A stretch of 64,000 bases of DNA from Gaiellasilicea sp046594445 (GCA_046594445.1 JBKJSM010000070.1:1-64000), one strand, 5' to 3'; positions 1-7,689 are shown, numbered from the stretch's first letter. The notes: a model not told the origin generated them from the letters alone. A program made the numbers and translations.

Positions 1-614
1 CGCGGCAGGTCGTCGACGACCGCGACCATCGCGTAGTAGTTCAGGTGCGAGATCATGCAGCCCTTCGGCGGCCCGGTCGTGCCGGAGGTGTAGATGTAGG
101 TGAAGAGGTCGCCCTCCTCGATCGCATCACCCGCGTTGCGCAGCGCCCCGGCATGCTCGATCGCGTACGCGCGCCCGCGGGCGGCGAGGTCGCCCAGGTC
201 GGCGTACGTGAGGACGTGTCGCAGACGTGGGATCTCCCCGCGCACCGCGTCCACCTTGACGCGCTGCATGTCGTCCTCGCAGAGAACGCCGATCGATTCG
301 GAGTGGTCGAGGATGTAGCCCGTCTCCTTGACGGAGCTGTTCGCGTAGATCGGCGCCGCGATCGCGCCGATCAGCCCGAGCGCGAAGTCGAAGAGCGCCC
401 ACTCGACCCGGCTCGAGCCGAGGATCGCAAAGGCGTCGCCCTTGCGCACGCCGAGCGCGAGCAGGCCATTCGCGTAGCCGTCGACGCGCTCGGCGGCCTC
501 CTCCCAGGACACGGGCTTCCACTCGTCGCCGTCCTGCACGAGGTAGGCGGGCTTCGTACGGCCGGCGGCGACGGCGTCCCGCCAGAGCCGGGCGATCGTG
601 CGCTTCTTCTCCAT
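1..614 (-). CDS. Acyl-CoA synthetase (AMP-forming), N-terminal part, cut by window edge
   Basis: Only the first 204 codons lie in the window; the frame is open to the left edge. The protein belongs to the ANL family, which adenylates a fatty or other carboxylic acid with ATP and transfers it to CoA. The phosphate-binding loop YTSGTTGPPKG is at residues 175-185, and the usual N-terminal blocks (EWKPVSWEEAAERV, IYANSS) precede it. A TAGAGT box ends 6 nt before the ATG, so the mRNA is probably leaderless. The window also encodes three acyl-CoA dehydrogenases, an SDR and a thioesterase, so a role in fatty-acid degradation is plausible. Chain-length preference cannot be read. Confidence 0.9.
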   Translation of the reverse strand, partial: MEKKRTIARLWRDAVAAGRTKPAYLVQDGDEWKPVSWEEAAERVDGYANGLLALGVRKGDAFAILGSSRVEWALFDFALGLIGAIAAPIYANSSVKETGYILDHSESIGVLCEDDMQRVKVDAVRGEIPRLRHVLTYADLGDLAARGRAYAIEHAGALRNAGDAIEEGDLFTYIYTSGTTGPPKGCMISHLNYYAMVAVVDDLP

Positions 615-620
615 GCCCGG

Positions 621-626
621 ACTCTA
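621..626 (-). promoter_or_regulatory. -10 box of leaderless acyl-CoA synthetase gene
   Basis: TAGAGT on the minus strand, followed by exactly 6 nt and then the ATG at 614. Same arrangement as several other genes in the window. Confidence 0.5.
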
Positions 627-671
627 CGGAGAAGGGAACCTTCCGGGAAGAGCGAATCGGTGCGGTCCCTC

Positions 672-677
672 TACAAT
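672..677 (+). promoter_or_regulatory. Probable -10 box of ku
   Basis: TACAAT, 10 nt before the ku ATG. Transcription would begin only a few bases upstream of the start codon. No clear -35 box. Confidence 0.4.
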
Positions 678-687
678 TGCAGGTGAC

Positions 688-1539
688 ATGCGCACGACTT
701 GGAACGGCTCGATCAGCTTCGGACTCGTCTCGATCCCGGTGGGCCTCGCCCCCGCGACGAAGCCCGCCGCTCGCGCGTCGGACGTCTCGTTCCGAATGCT
801 CCACCGCGAGTGCGGGACGCCGATCAAGCAGAAGCGCTACTGCCCGGTGCACGAGCGCGACCTCGGCCCCGACGAGATCGTCAAGGGTTGGGAGGTCGCG
901 AAGGGCCAGTTCGTGATCGTCGAGGACGAGGAGATCGAGGCGCTGACGAACCAAGACGACTCGCGCTCGATCGAGATCTCCCGCTTCGTCGACGCGGCAC
1001 AGGTCGATCCGATCTTCTTCGATCGCACCTACTTCCTCGTCCCCGCCCAAGCGCCGGCCGCGCGCCGGCCGTACGTACTGCTCCTGAAGGCGATGGAGGA
1101 GACGGGAATGGCCGCGACCGGACGGTTCGTCCAGCAGGGGCGTGAGAAGCTCTGCCTGATCCGCCCGAGGGGTGAAGCCCTCGTCCTGGAGACGCTCTTC
1201 CTCGCCGCGGATGTCTACTCGCAGGCCGAGATCGGTGAGGTAGTGGGGGAGACGACCGTGAAGAAGCCCGAGCTCGAGCTCGCGCGCCAGGTGATCGCGG
1301 GCCTCGCCGGGGACTTCGACCCCGCCGACCTCCAGAGCGACTACCGGCGCGACCTGAAGGCGCTGCTCGAGGCGAAGCTGTCCGGCGAGGAGATCTCAAC
1401 GGCGCCGGAGCCGCTCTCCGAGACGCCGGTGGTCGACCTGATGGATGCCTTGCGCCGCAGCGTTGAGGAAGCGCAGGGCAAGAAGGCCGCGGCCAAGGCT
1501 CCGGCGCGGCCGCGCAAGAAGGCGACCGCGCGCAAATAA
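688..1539 (+). CDS. ku: Non-homologous end-joining protein Ku
   Basis: 283 residues, the usual size of bacterial Ku. It forms a homodimeric ring on DNA ends and recruits ligase D. The N-terminus MRTTWNGSISFGLVSIPV is the Ku signature, and the chain runs through the Ku core (DRTYFLVPA, then LLKAMEETG). The Lys/Ala/Arg-rich C-terminal tail (KKAAAKAPARPRKKATARK) is typical of actinobacterial Ku and probably contacts DNA. The ATG at 688 is chosen because the family signature starts there; an upstream in-frame start at 598 would add a non-homologous segment. No ligD is in the window, so its ligase partner must lie elsewhere. Confidence 0.95.
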   Translation: MRTTWNGSISFGLVSIPVGLAPATKPAARASDVSFRMLHRECGTPIKQKRYCPVHERDLGPDEIVKGWEVAKGQFVIVEDEEIEALTNQDDSRSIEISRFVDAAQVDPIFFDRTYFLVPAQAPAARRPYVLLLKAMEETGMAATGRFVQQGREKLCLIRPRGEALVLETLFLAADVYSQAEIGEVVGETTVKKPELELARQVIAGLAGDFDPADLQSDYRRDLKALLEAKLSGEEISTAPEPLSETPVVDLMDALRRSVEEAQGKKAAAKAPARPRKKATARK

Positions 1540-1543
1540 GAAG

Positions 1544-1714
1544 CTAGTGGGCCTGGGGTATTGCGCCCAGCGCCTCGAGTTGCGCTGCGAAGAGCGTCTT
1601 GTCGATCTTCCCCTGGTAGATGGGCACGCCTTCCTCGATGCACACGCGGATCACGTCCTGCCGGTCGATCCCGAGCTCCCTCGAGAGCTCGTCCGGCGTC
1701 AGGTGGTTCGCCAT
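1544..1714 (-). CDS. Small conserved-looking 56-residue protein, helix-turn-helix-like
   Basis: Not recognised as a named family. The ATG at 1714 is preceded by a good Shine-Dalgarno (GAGGAGG about 8 nt upstream), which favours it over the upstream start at 1735. The sequence (LTPDELSRELGIDRQDVIRV, then GVPIYQGKIDKTLF) looks like a compact helical DNA-binding or excisionase-like fold, with a 'LSRELGIDRQDVIR' segment resembling a helix-turn-helix. It is convergent with ku, with a 4-nt gap. A hairpin with a U-run lies in its leader. Function unknown. Confidence 0.6.
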   Translation of the reverse strand: MANHLTPDELSRELGIDRQDVIRVCIEEGVPIYQGKIDKTLFAAQLEALGAIPQAH

Positions 1715-1742
1715 CTCTGCTGTCCTCCTCGTCACGCGGCAA

Positions 1743-1786
1743 TGAAAAAGCCCGCTGGGCGCAAGACTGCTGCGCTCAGGCGGGCT
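1743..1786 (-). terminator. Terminator-like hairpin in the leader of the 56-residue gene
   Basis: AGCCCGC (1749-1755) pairs with GCGGGCT (1780-1786), with further pairing inside (GGGCGCA with TGCGCTC). Read on the minus strand, the stem is followed by CTTTTTCATT. It ends about 30 nt upstream of the ATG at 1714, so it could act as an attenuator or end a short leader RNA. No plus-strand U-tract follows. Confidence 0.55.
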
Positions 1787-1875
1787 CGGACATCCGCACG
1801 CTCGTTGTCGTTCGCGGGAATCAACGGGCCCGCGTCCCGAAAGGTGCCATAGTCATCTGAGGATACTGTGCCCGG

Positions 1876-2694
1876 ATGACGGCTGCAACGGCCATGGAGA
1901 CGCGTGTGCTGGGCTCGTTGCGCTACCACGTCGGTGGCGACGGCGACCCGCTGTTGCTGCTCCACGGACTCGCCGGATCAACCGGGAACTGGGTCGAGCT
2001 GCTGCCCGGGCTGCTCGAGCGGCATCGCGTCATCTCGGTTGACCTTCCCGGCCACGCGGGCTCTGGTCGCCTGGCGCGCGGCGCCACCACGAGCGACTTC
2101 GCCGACGCTGTGGCGGCGGTGCTCGAGGCCGAGGGAGTCTCGGCAGCGCTCGTCGCAGGACATTCGTTCGGCGGCCTGGTCGCGCTGCGGCTGGCCCGGA
2201 GCCGCCCGGAGCTCGTGCGCGGCCTCCTGCTTATCTCGCCTGCGGGGATCGCGACCGTCAGCCGCCAGGCCCGGACGGTCGTGGCGGCCGCGACGACGAT
2301 CAGGCCGGGCCGCTGGGTAGCTCCCTTCCGGCACCGCTTCGCCGAGCACGCGTGGTACCGCCGGGCGCTCTTCCACCAGTTCTTCGTGTCGGACGCGGCT
2401 GCGCTCTCGCCGAGGGCGATGCACGGGCTGCTCGGGGCGCAGCGGCTGCACTCGGACACGAAGACGGCGGGGCGCGCGATGGTCGCGGACGATCCGCGCG
2501 CCGACCTCGCGGGTGTCGCGTGCCCGGTCGTCGTGCTCTGGGGTGCGCGCGATCCACAGCTGCCCCTCGACGACGCTTTCGAGTACGCACGGCGGCTGCG
2601 CGCGAAGCTGCGGCTCGTCGGCGACTGCGGGCACCTGGCGATCGTGGAGCGCCCCGCTGCGGTGCTCGACGCTCTTGCGGAGCTGACGGCCTAG
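1876..2694 (+). CDS. Alpha/beta hydrolase
   Basis: 272-residue alpha/beta-hydrolase-fold protein. It has the oxyanion region LLLHGLAGS, the nucleophile elbow GHSFGG, an acid at VLWGARDPQ and the catalytic His in GDCGHLAIVERP, in the canonical order. The substrate cannot be predicted; lactonase, esterase and C-C hydrolase members all look like this. A GATACT box lies 8 nt before the ATG, so it may be leaderless. Its stop overlaps the stop of the convergent Nif3-like gene in a CTAG palindrome. Confidence 0.88.
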   Translation: MTAATAMETRVLGSLRYHVGGDGDPLLLLHGLAGSTGNWVELLPGLLERHRVISVDLPGHAGSGRLARGATTSDFADAVAAVLEAEGVSAALVAGHSFGGLVALRLARSRPELVRGLLLISPAGIATVSRQARTVVAAATTIRPGRWVAPFRHRFAEHAWYRRALFHQFFVSDAAALSPRAMHGLLGAQRLHSDTKTAGRAMVADDPRADLAGVACPVVVLWGARDPQLPLDDAFEYARRLRAKLRLVGDCGHLAIVERPAAVLDALAELTA

Positions 2695-3437
2695 ATCGGG
2701 TTCTCGACCGGGATGAACTCCCAGTCGAGGTCGAAGCGCTCCGCAAGCCGCTGCGAGAGCGCCTGGACGCCGAGCCGCTCCGTCGCGTCGTGCCCCGCGG
2801 CGACGAAGTGGATCCCGAGCTCGCGCGCAGTCTGCAGCGCGGGTTCGGACGGCTCGCCGGTCAGGTAGAGGTCGTAGCCCTCGTGGGCGGCGCGGATCAG
2901 CTCGCCCGCGGCCCCGCCCGAGCAGATCGCGACGCGCTCGACCAGGTCCGGACCGCCGGCGAAATGGAGCGGCTCCCGGCCGCCGACGTGCTCTCGGATG
3001 CGGCGCACGAGCTCGTCGACCCCGGCCGGCTCTCGTAAGCGCCCGCCCTGGCCCACTTCCGCGAAGGGTCGCTCGACCTCCACGCCGAGCGCGGCCGCGA
3101 GCAGCGCGTTGTTGCCGATCTCCGGGTGCGCGTCTAGCGCGAGGTGGTAGGCGAGGAGCGACATGTCGGCGTCGAAGAGCGTCTCCAGGCGTCCGCGCTG
3201 ACGTCGGTCGATCCAGACCGGCTCGTTGCGCCAAAAGAGCCCGTGGTGGACGATCGCCAGCTGAGCTCCCGCAGCCGCGGCACGTTTGAAGAGCTCCTTC
3301 GAGGACGAGACGCCGCACGCTATCTTCGAGACCCGATCGGATCCGAGCACCTGCAGCCCGGGCGTGCCGTACTCGGGAAAGCGCTCGATCTCGAGCAACT
3401 CGGAGGCGTAGGCGACGATCTCGTCCCGGGAAGCCAT
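2691..3437 (-). CDS. Nif3-like dinuclear metal centre protein
   Basis: 248-residue member of the NIF3/YbgI family of toroidal hexamers with a dinuclear metal site. A helicase-like or cyclohydrolase-associated role has been proposed, but the function is unsettled. Metal-ligand regions are visible: IVHHGLFW near residue 75 and the C-terminal GHDATERLG. The start ATG at 3437 gives the normal N-terminus (MASRDEIVAYASELL). An upstream in-frame extension would run through the tRNA-Pro gene. A GATAAT box sits exactly 6 nt before the ATG, indicating a leaderless mRNA. Confidence 0.88.
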   Translation of the reverse strand: MASRDEIVAYASELLEIERFPEYGTPGLQVLGSDRVSKIACGVSSSKELFKRAAAAGAQLAIVHHGLFWRNEPVWIDRRQRGRLETLFDADMSLLAYHLALDAHPEIGNNALLAAALGVEVERPFAEVGQGGRLREPAGVDELVRRIREHVGGREPLHFAGGPDLVERVAICSGGAAGELIRAAHEGYDLYLTGEPSEPALQTARELGIHFVAAGHDATERLGVQALSQRLAERFDLDWEFIPVENPI

Positions 3438-3443
3438 GCCGCG

Positions 3444-3449
3444 ATTATC
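3444..3449 (-). promoter_or_regulatory. -10 box of leaderless nif3-like gene
   Basis: GATAAT on the minus strand, 6 nt before the ATG at 3437. Confidence 0.5.
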
Positions 3450-3466
3450 GCTACCCTTTCCGCGCT

Positions 3467-3540
3467 CGGGGTGTGGCGCAGCCTGGTAGCGCGCTCCGTT
3501 CGGGTCGGAGAGGTCCGGAGTTCGAATCTCCGCACCCCGA
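3467..3540 (+). tRNA. tRNA-Pro (anticodon CGG)
   Basis: 74 nt cloverleaf. Acceptor CGGGGTG (3467-3473) pairs with CACCCCG (3533-3539), with discriminator A at 3540. The anticodon stem is CTCCG/CGGAG, with loop TTCGGGT at 3499-3505 and anticodon CGG at 3501-3503, reading CCG codons. The T-loop TTCGAAT is present. The 3' CCA is not encoded. It lies between the divergent nif3-like gene and hairpins that precede the doxX stop. Confidence 0.97.
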
Positions 3541-3552
3541 TTAGTTGCGCAA

Positions 3553-3637
3553 GGTGAGCATCTGCGGAAGCAGATGCTCACCGCGCGAAGATCCCTGAAG
3601 GCGGCCGCTTTGCGGCCGCGGCTCCTGTCGAAGGAGC
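3553..3637. terminator. Three consecutive hairpins between tRNA-Pro and doxX
   Basis: First hairpin: 13-bp perfect stem GGTGAGCATCTGC with a GGAA tetraloop (3553-3582). Second: GCGGCCGC-TTT-GCGGCCGC (3601-3619). Third: GCTCCT-gtcga-AGGAGC (3621-3637). They lie between two convergent transcription units, so they probably serve as a terminator region for both, although no strong U-tract follows on either strand. Confidence 0.5.
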
Positions 3638-3657
3638 TGGTTGGCGCCGTTAGCCGG

Positions 3658-4164
3658 TTAGCCGGGGATCTCGTCGAGATCCGCGCGGGCGCGGCCGATC
3701 GTCGTCGTGATCAAGGAGATCACGATCGCGGCCGCGAAGGTGAGCGAGGCCCACTCCGGCCCCGTGATGTCCTCGGCCCAGCCGATTGCGTGATCGAGCG
3801 AGAGGCGTCCGGGGCCGGTCATCGTGACGGCGAGCGCGACGGCCATGAAGGTCGAGTCGAGCTCCCAGCCGCCGAGGAAGCCTTGCTTCCACTGCACGGT
3901 CGCGATCGCGTTCAGCATCACGATCGAGAGGACGAGAGCCGCCAGCGGGGTCAGCAGGCCCATCGCCAGCAGGAGTCCGCCGCCGAGCTCGGAGAGGCCG
4001 GCGATAATCGCCATCGCGGCCGGCGCGCGAAAGCCGAGCGACGCGAAGAATCCGGTCGTCCCGCTCGGGCCGCCGCCGCCGAACCAGCCGAAGAGCTTCT
4101 GCGCGCCGTGCCCTGCGAACGCGAGCCCGACGACGAGCCGGATCAGCAGGATCCCGTACTCCAC
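3658..4164 (-). CDS. DoxX family membrane protein
   Basis: 168 residues with about four hydrophobic segments. The N-terminal signature LLIRLVVGLAFAGHGAQKLF and the following GGxG-rich stretch are diagnostic of DoxX/DoxD-like proteins. These are small integral membrane proteins linked in some organisms to quinone-dependent thiosulfate oxidation or to oxidative-stress membrane complexes; the role here is unknown. The start is GTG at 4164. TATAAC lies exactly 6 nt upstream, so the message is probably leaderless and divergent from the HAD gene. Confidence 0.88.
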   Translation of the reverse strand: MEYGILLIRLVVGLAFAGHGAQKLFGWFGGGGPSGTTGFFASLGFRAPAAMAIIAGLSELGGGLLLAMGLLTPLAALVLSIVMLNAIATVQWKQGFLGGWELDSTFMAVALAVTMTGPGRLSLDHAIGWAEDITGPEWASLTFAAAIVISLITTTIGRARADLDEIPG

Positions 4165-4170
4165 CGCTTC

Positions 4171-4176
4171 GTTATA
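4171..4176 (-). promoter_or_regulatory. -10 box of leaderless doxX gene
   Basis: TATAAC on the minus strand, 6 nt before the GTG at 4164. Confidence 0.5.
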
Positions 4177-4193
4177 CCGCTTCGGGGCGAAGC

Positions 4194-4199
4194 TATCCT
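4194..4199 (+). promoter_or_regulatory. -10 box of leaderless HAD hydrolase gene
   Basis: TATCCT, 6 nt before the GTG at 4206. Confidence 0.5.
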
Positions 4200-4205
4200 C
4201 AACGC

Positions 4206-4883
4206 GTGGTCCGGGCCGTCCTCTTCGACGTCGACTTCACGCTCGCGCTGCCCGGGCCCGAGCTCGGGCCGGAGGGCTACCGCCGCGCCGGCGAGCGCCA
4301 TGGCCTGGCACTCGACCCCGGTCTCTACGAGGCAGCGCGGCTCGAGGCGCTGAGGACGCTCCAGCGTCATCCCGAGCTCGAGCACGACGACGAGCTCTGG
4401 GTTGCGTTCACCGAGCGCATCGTTCGCGGCATGGGGGGCACTGCGGCCGGGGCGCGCGAGTGCGCCGAGGATCTCGTCCGCAGCTGGGAGCTGCACGACC
4501 GCTTCACGCTCTACGATGACGCCCTGCCGGCGATCGCGGCGCTGCGCGAGCACTCGGTCAAGATCGGTCTGATCTCGAACGGGAGCCGCGATCTCGACGC
4601 TTTCGTCGTCCACCACGCGCTCGACGTCGACTGTGCGATCGGGTCGCGCGCCTTCGGCCGCACAAAGCCGCACCCCGAGATCTTCCTTCACGCGCTCGCC
4701 CTGCTCGGCGTCCGTCCGGAGGAGGCGGCGATGATCGGCGACTCCTACGAGGACGACATCGAAGGTGCTCGGGCGCTGGGGATGGAGGCGTTCCTGCTCG
4801 ACCGCGACGACCGCTATCCGGACGAGCCCGGGCGGCTCCCGAACCTGCTCGCCTTGCCGGCCGCTCTGGGCCTAACCGACTAG
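4206..4883 (+). CDS. HAD-family hydrolase
   Basis: 225 residues. HAD motif I is DVDFT (residues 8-12, nucleophile Asp), motif II is the Ser in GLISNGS, motif III is the Lys in RTKPHPEIF and motif IV is GDSYEDDIEGA. The insert after motif I is a helical C1 cap, as in phosphoglycolate or pyrophosphatase-type HAD enzymes. A small phosphorylated metabolite is the likely substrate, but which one cannot be told. The stop overlaps the stop of the convergent lysyl-oxidase-like gene by 4 nt. Confidence 0.9.
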   Translation: MVRAVLFDVDFTLALPGPELGPEGYRRAGERHGLALDPGLYEAARLEALRTLQRHPELEHDDELWVAFTERIVRGMGGTAAGARECAEDLVRSWELHDRFTLYDDALPAIAALREHSVKIGLISNGSRDLDAFVVHHALDVDCAIGSRAFGRTKPHPEIFLHALALLGVRPEEAAMIGDSYEDDIEGARALGMEAFLLDRDDRYPDEPGRLPNLLALPAALGLTD

Positions 4884-6112
4884 CAGTCGGCTGAGCCCTG
4901 GCAGGTGCGGAGGGTCTGCACGCTCGGCAGGCCGTTGTGCCACGTCAAGCGGATCCGGAGCGATGCGTCGTTGTTCGTGTAGTCGATCTCCTCGAGGCGA
5001 AGGTCCGCGTTGGCGCGGTGGACGAGGACGTAGATCCCCGCAGGCACGCCTCGCAGCTCCAGGTTCTGGCCGTGGAAGTGGGGCGGATAGAGGTCGGTGA
5101 AGCCGATCGACGTGCCCTGCTCGACGGCGAGCGCGTCCGGGTTGGAGGTGGCGCAGTTGCCGTAGAAGCGGCCGCCGCTGAACATCGCCACGCGGCGCCG
5201 TGCGAGCCCGTAGTGGTCGGCGAGGCAGAAGCCGCTCTTGCGGTCGCGGACGACCAATTCTCCCTCGATCGTGCGCAGCTCGTACCGCTGGAAGTCGAGC
5301 AGGTGCCAGTGCGTATGCGTCGACTCGGGCGTGTAGCGGAGCCGGCCGGCGTCGTCGTAGGCGCGGGCCGTGCCGTCGGAGAGGCGCACGAGCTGCTGCG
5401 CGAGCATCGGCTCGGACGTGGTGGCGCGGATCCCGCGGACCCAGATCGGGCCCTCGCCGATGTTGTCGGTCGCCGAGGCGAAGCCGAGCCGGGTTCCGGC
5501 CATGGTCAGCCGGAACGGGGCGCGCTGGTCGAAGTCGGGCAGGAGCTCGCGCGGACCGACCTGCGGCGTCTCGGCGTCAGACTCCTTCTCCGGGAACGGC
5601 TCGCCCGGCTCGAGCGTCCGAAACGTGATCTTTCCCTGGCGGGTGAAGGCCGGCGCGACCTGCTCCGCCGCTCCGCCGGCCCCGCGCCGGGGCGCACCGC
5701 CGTCGAGGTCGACCGTCCAGATGTCGAAGCTGCCGCCTGCGACGGGGCTCGCGGCATAGGCGATCAGGCGCCCGTCGCCGCGCCACGCCGGCATCGCGAC
5801 GACCTCGTTGCCTCGGGTCAGTCGCAGCAGGCCGCCGCCGTCGCGCCGGATGACCCAGAGGCTGGACGTCCGCGCAGCGCGGTCCTGGCGCACGAACGCG
5901 ATCCGCCGGCGGTCGGGCGACCAGTCCGGCTCGGTGTCGAACGAGGCCGAGTCCGTGATCCGGTTCGTCCCGACGTAGAGATCGCCGTCGCGCGCGGAGA
6001 CGACGAGCTTCGGCAGGCCTTGCGCGGCGTCCGCGGCCCAGGCTCCGGCGGCGAGCAGCGGCAGTGGCGCGAGCGCCGCTGCGATCAGGAGAAGCCGAGC
6101 TCTGCGCGCCAT
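4880..6112 (-). CDS. Secreted lysyl-oxidase-like protein with N-terminal TolB/WD40-like propeller
   Basis: 410 residues. Start ATG at 6112 gives a clean signal peptide (RARLLLIAAALAPLPLLAAG). Residues about 40-200 show TolB/PD40-like beta-propeller repeats (FDTEPDWSPDRRRIAFV, VAMPAWRGDGRLIAYAA). The C-terminal half matches lysyl oxidase: copper-binding-like THTHWHLLDFQRYEL, the RKSGFCL segment where animal enzymes carry the cofactor Lys, TDLYPPHFHGQ with a candidate cofactor Tyr, and the conserved EIDYTNN. The family oxidises lysyl amines with copper and a lysine-tyrosine quinone. The upstream CoA-transferase gene overlaps its start by 28 nt. The activity and substrate here are inferred. Confidence 0.85.
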   Translation of the reverse strand: MARRARLLLIAAALAPLPLLAAGAWAADAAQGLPKLVVSARDGDLYVGTNRITDSASFDTEPDWSPDRRRIAFVRQDRAARTSSLWVIRRDGGGLLRLTRGNEVVAMPAWRGDGRLIAYAASPVAGGSFDIWTVDLDGGAPRRGAGGAAEQVAPAFTRQGKITFRTLEPGEPFPEKESDAETPQVGPRELLPDFDQRAPFRLTMAGTRLGFASATDNIGEGPIWVRGIRATTSEPMLAQQLVRLSDGTARAYDDAGRLRYTPESTHTHWHLLDFQRYELRTIEGELVVRDRKSGFCLADHYGLARRRVAMFSGGRFYGNCATSNPDALAVEQGTSIGFTDLYPPHFHGQNLELRGVPAGIYVLVHRANADLRLEEIDYTNNDASLRIRLTWHNGLPSVQTLRTCQGSADC

Positions 6113-7050
6113 GCGCCCGTATGCTGCCCGACTTCGGCGGATGTCGTGCGGGATCCCTCCCCGAAGCTCTCCGCCGCCTCGGCGAGCGCCGCCACCGGTC
6201 CGACGCAGACGTCTTCGCCGTCGAAGAGCGCGAGCCAGGAGGCGAGCTCTCGTTCCAGGAAGACCGCTGCGAGCTCGGCGGCGAGGTCGTCCTGCGCCGT
6301 TGCCTCGAACTGGCGAGCCGCGAGCTCCGGCCGGCCGATCAGCTCGCAGAGCCGGACGAAGAACTTCGGCTCGAGAGCACCGACGGTCAGGTGCCGTCCG
6401 TCCGCGGTCTCGTAGATCCGGTAGCAGGCGAGGCCGCCGGTGAGGAAGCGTGGCAGCGGATCGCCGCCGAGGCGGTGCGAGACGAGCCGGTGCGAGCCAT
6501 GCGTCATCGAGATCGTCAGCCGCGCTCCGAGGCCGGTTCGCACTCGTTCGAGCAGGGCCGCGAGCACTTCGGTGACCGCCGAGAGCGCGCCCGCTGCGAG
6601 GTCGGCGAGCTGGAGCGGCGGCAGGTTGGGTGCGGTGTCCTCGAGCACGCCGGCCCAGCCGAGGTAGTTGAGATCGTGGCCGGCGCGACCTGCGTGCGGC
6701 CCGCTCGCGCCGAAGCCGGTGATCGAGCAGTAGACGGCGGTCTCCGGCACGTCGTCGGGGCCGACGCCCAGGCGGGCGGCGACGCCGGGCCGGAACCCTT
6801 CGAGTACGACGTCGGCGCGAGCGCAGAGCGCGCGTCCGAAATCGGGCTCGGCCTTCAGGTCGCACGCGACCGACTCCTTGCCCGCGTTCAGCGCCGCGTC
6901 CCACACCGGGCTGACCTGGCGCATCGGGTCTCCGTCGGGCGGCTCGAGCCGCACCACGCGCGCGCCCAGGCGTTGCAGCTCCCGCGAGGCGAACGCGCCG
7001 GGCAGATAGCGGGTGAGGTCGACGACGAGCATCCCGGCGAGCGGTTGCAT
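6085..7050 (-). CDS. CaiB/BaiF class III CoA-transferase or acyl-CoA racemase
   Basis: 321-residue family III CoA-transferase. The N-terminus LAGMLVVDLTRYLPGAFAS is characteristic, and the catalytic Asp is expected in GHDLNYLGWAG near residue 130. Family members move CoA between carboxylic acids or epimerise 2-methylacyl-CoA; the short length and SITGFGASGP motif resemble alpha-methylacyl-CoA racemase. Its 3' end overlaps the lysyl-oxidase-like gene. It is divergent from a TetR gene 33 nt away, and TAGAGT lies 8 nt before its ATG. Control by that TetR is likely. Confidence 0.87.
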   Translation of the reverse strand: MQPLAGMLVVDLTRYLPGAFASRELQRLGARVVRLEPPDGDPMRQVSPVWDAALNAGKESVACDLKAEPDFGRALCARADVVLEGFRPGVAARLGVGPDDVPETAVYCSITGFGASGPHAGRAGHDLNYLGWAGVLEDTAPNLPPLQLADLAAGALSAVTEVLAALLERVRTGLGARLTISMTHGSHRLVSHRLGGDPLPRFLTGGLACYRIYETADGRHLTVGALEPKFFVRLCELIGRPELAARQFEATAQDDLAAELAAVFLERELASWLALFDGEDVCVGPVAALAEAAESFGEGSRTTSAEVGQHTGAWRAELGFS

Positions 7051-7082
7051 GGCCGCCGACTCTATCTCTACAGTGCGACAGC

Positions 7083-7100
7083 GTTGACTGACCGTTCAAC
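7083..7100. promoter_or_regulatory. Candidate TetR operator at its own start
   Basis: GTTGACTGACCGTTCAAC is an imperfect inverted repeat (GTTGA...TCAAC) lying exactly at the TetR start codon. Eleven of its 16 core positions match the perfect palindrome at 16803-16818 in front of the beta-oxidation operon. Confidence 0.45.
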
Positions 7101-7689
7101 CATCGCCGCTCCCGGCGCCGAGAAGCGCCGGCTGATCCTCGACGCGGCCGTCCGGGTTTTCGCGGGCAAGGGGTACCACACCTCCCGCGTGGCCGACATC
7201 GCCGAGGAGGCCGGGATCGCGCACGGATTGCTCTATCACTACTTCTCCTCCAAGGAAGAGGTGCTCGAAACGGTCTTCCGCGAGAACTGGAGCCAGCTGA
7301 TCGAGGCTTTCGCGCGGATCGAGGCCTCGGACGCCACCCCTCTCGAGCAGCTCGCCGGGATCGCCAAGGTGCTGCTGCGCTCGTGGCGCGACCAGCCCGA
7401 CCTCGTGCGGGTGATGGTGCGGGAGGTCGCGCGAAGCCCGCAGCTCCAGGGCCAGGTCGACGAGATCCGTGCGGGGTTCCTCGTCATCCAGCGGGTGATC
7501 GAGCGAGGTCAGGCGGACGGGTCGTTCCGGCCGGAGCTCGACGCGCGGCTGGCGAGCTGGATCTTCTACGGCGGTCTCGAGGAGCTGCTGACGGGCTGGG
7601 TGCTCGGGCAGCTCCCGGACGGCGACGAGGAGGTGGCCCGCGCGGAGCGCACGGTCGTCGAACTCCTCACCGGCGGGCTGACGAGCTAG
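7084..7689 (+). CDS. TetR-family transcriptional regulator, fatty-acid-type
   Basis: 201 residues from a TTG start at 7084. The N-terminal helix-turn-helix is textbook: RRLILDAAVRVFAGKGYHTS, then VADIAEEAGIAHGLLYHYF. The C-terminal domain resembles the FadR/AcrR-type ligand domain (GLEELLTGWVLGQLP), which in characterised relatives binds acyl-CoA. It is divergent from the CoA-transferase gene. Earlier in-frame starts would run antisense through that gene and are rejected. TACAGT lies 9 nt before the TTG. A palindrome at the start codon suggests autoregulation. Confidence 0.9.
   Translation: MTDRSTIAAPGAEKRRLILDAAVRVFAGKGYHTSRVADIAEEAGIAHGLLYHYFSSKEEVLETVFRENWSQLIEAFARIEASDATPLEQLAGIAKVLLRSWRDQPDLVRVMVREVARSPQLQGQVDEIRAGFLVIQRVIERGQADGSFRPELDARLASWIFYGGLEELLTGWVLGQLPDGDEEVARAERTVVELLTGGLTS

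Noticed and set aside
2691..3581. Nif3-like gene starting at 3581
   Set aside because: That extension would translate the tRNA-Pro gene; the ATG at 3437 has a -10 box 6 nt upstream and the normal family N-terminus.
4880..7099. One 739-codon minus-strand frame covering both the lysyl-oxidase-like and CoA-transferase regions
   Set aside because: Only the part from 6112 onward is protein-like with a signal peptide; the upstream part is antisense-free shadow of the CoA-transferase gene in another frame.
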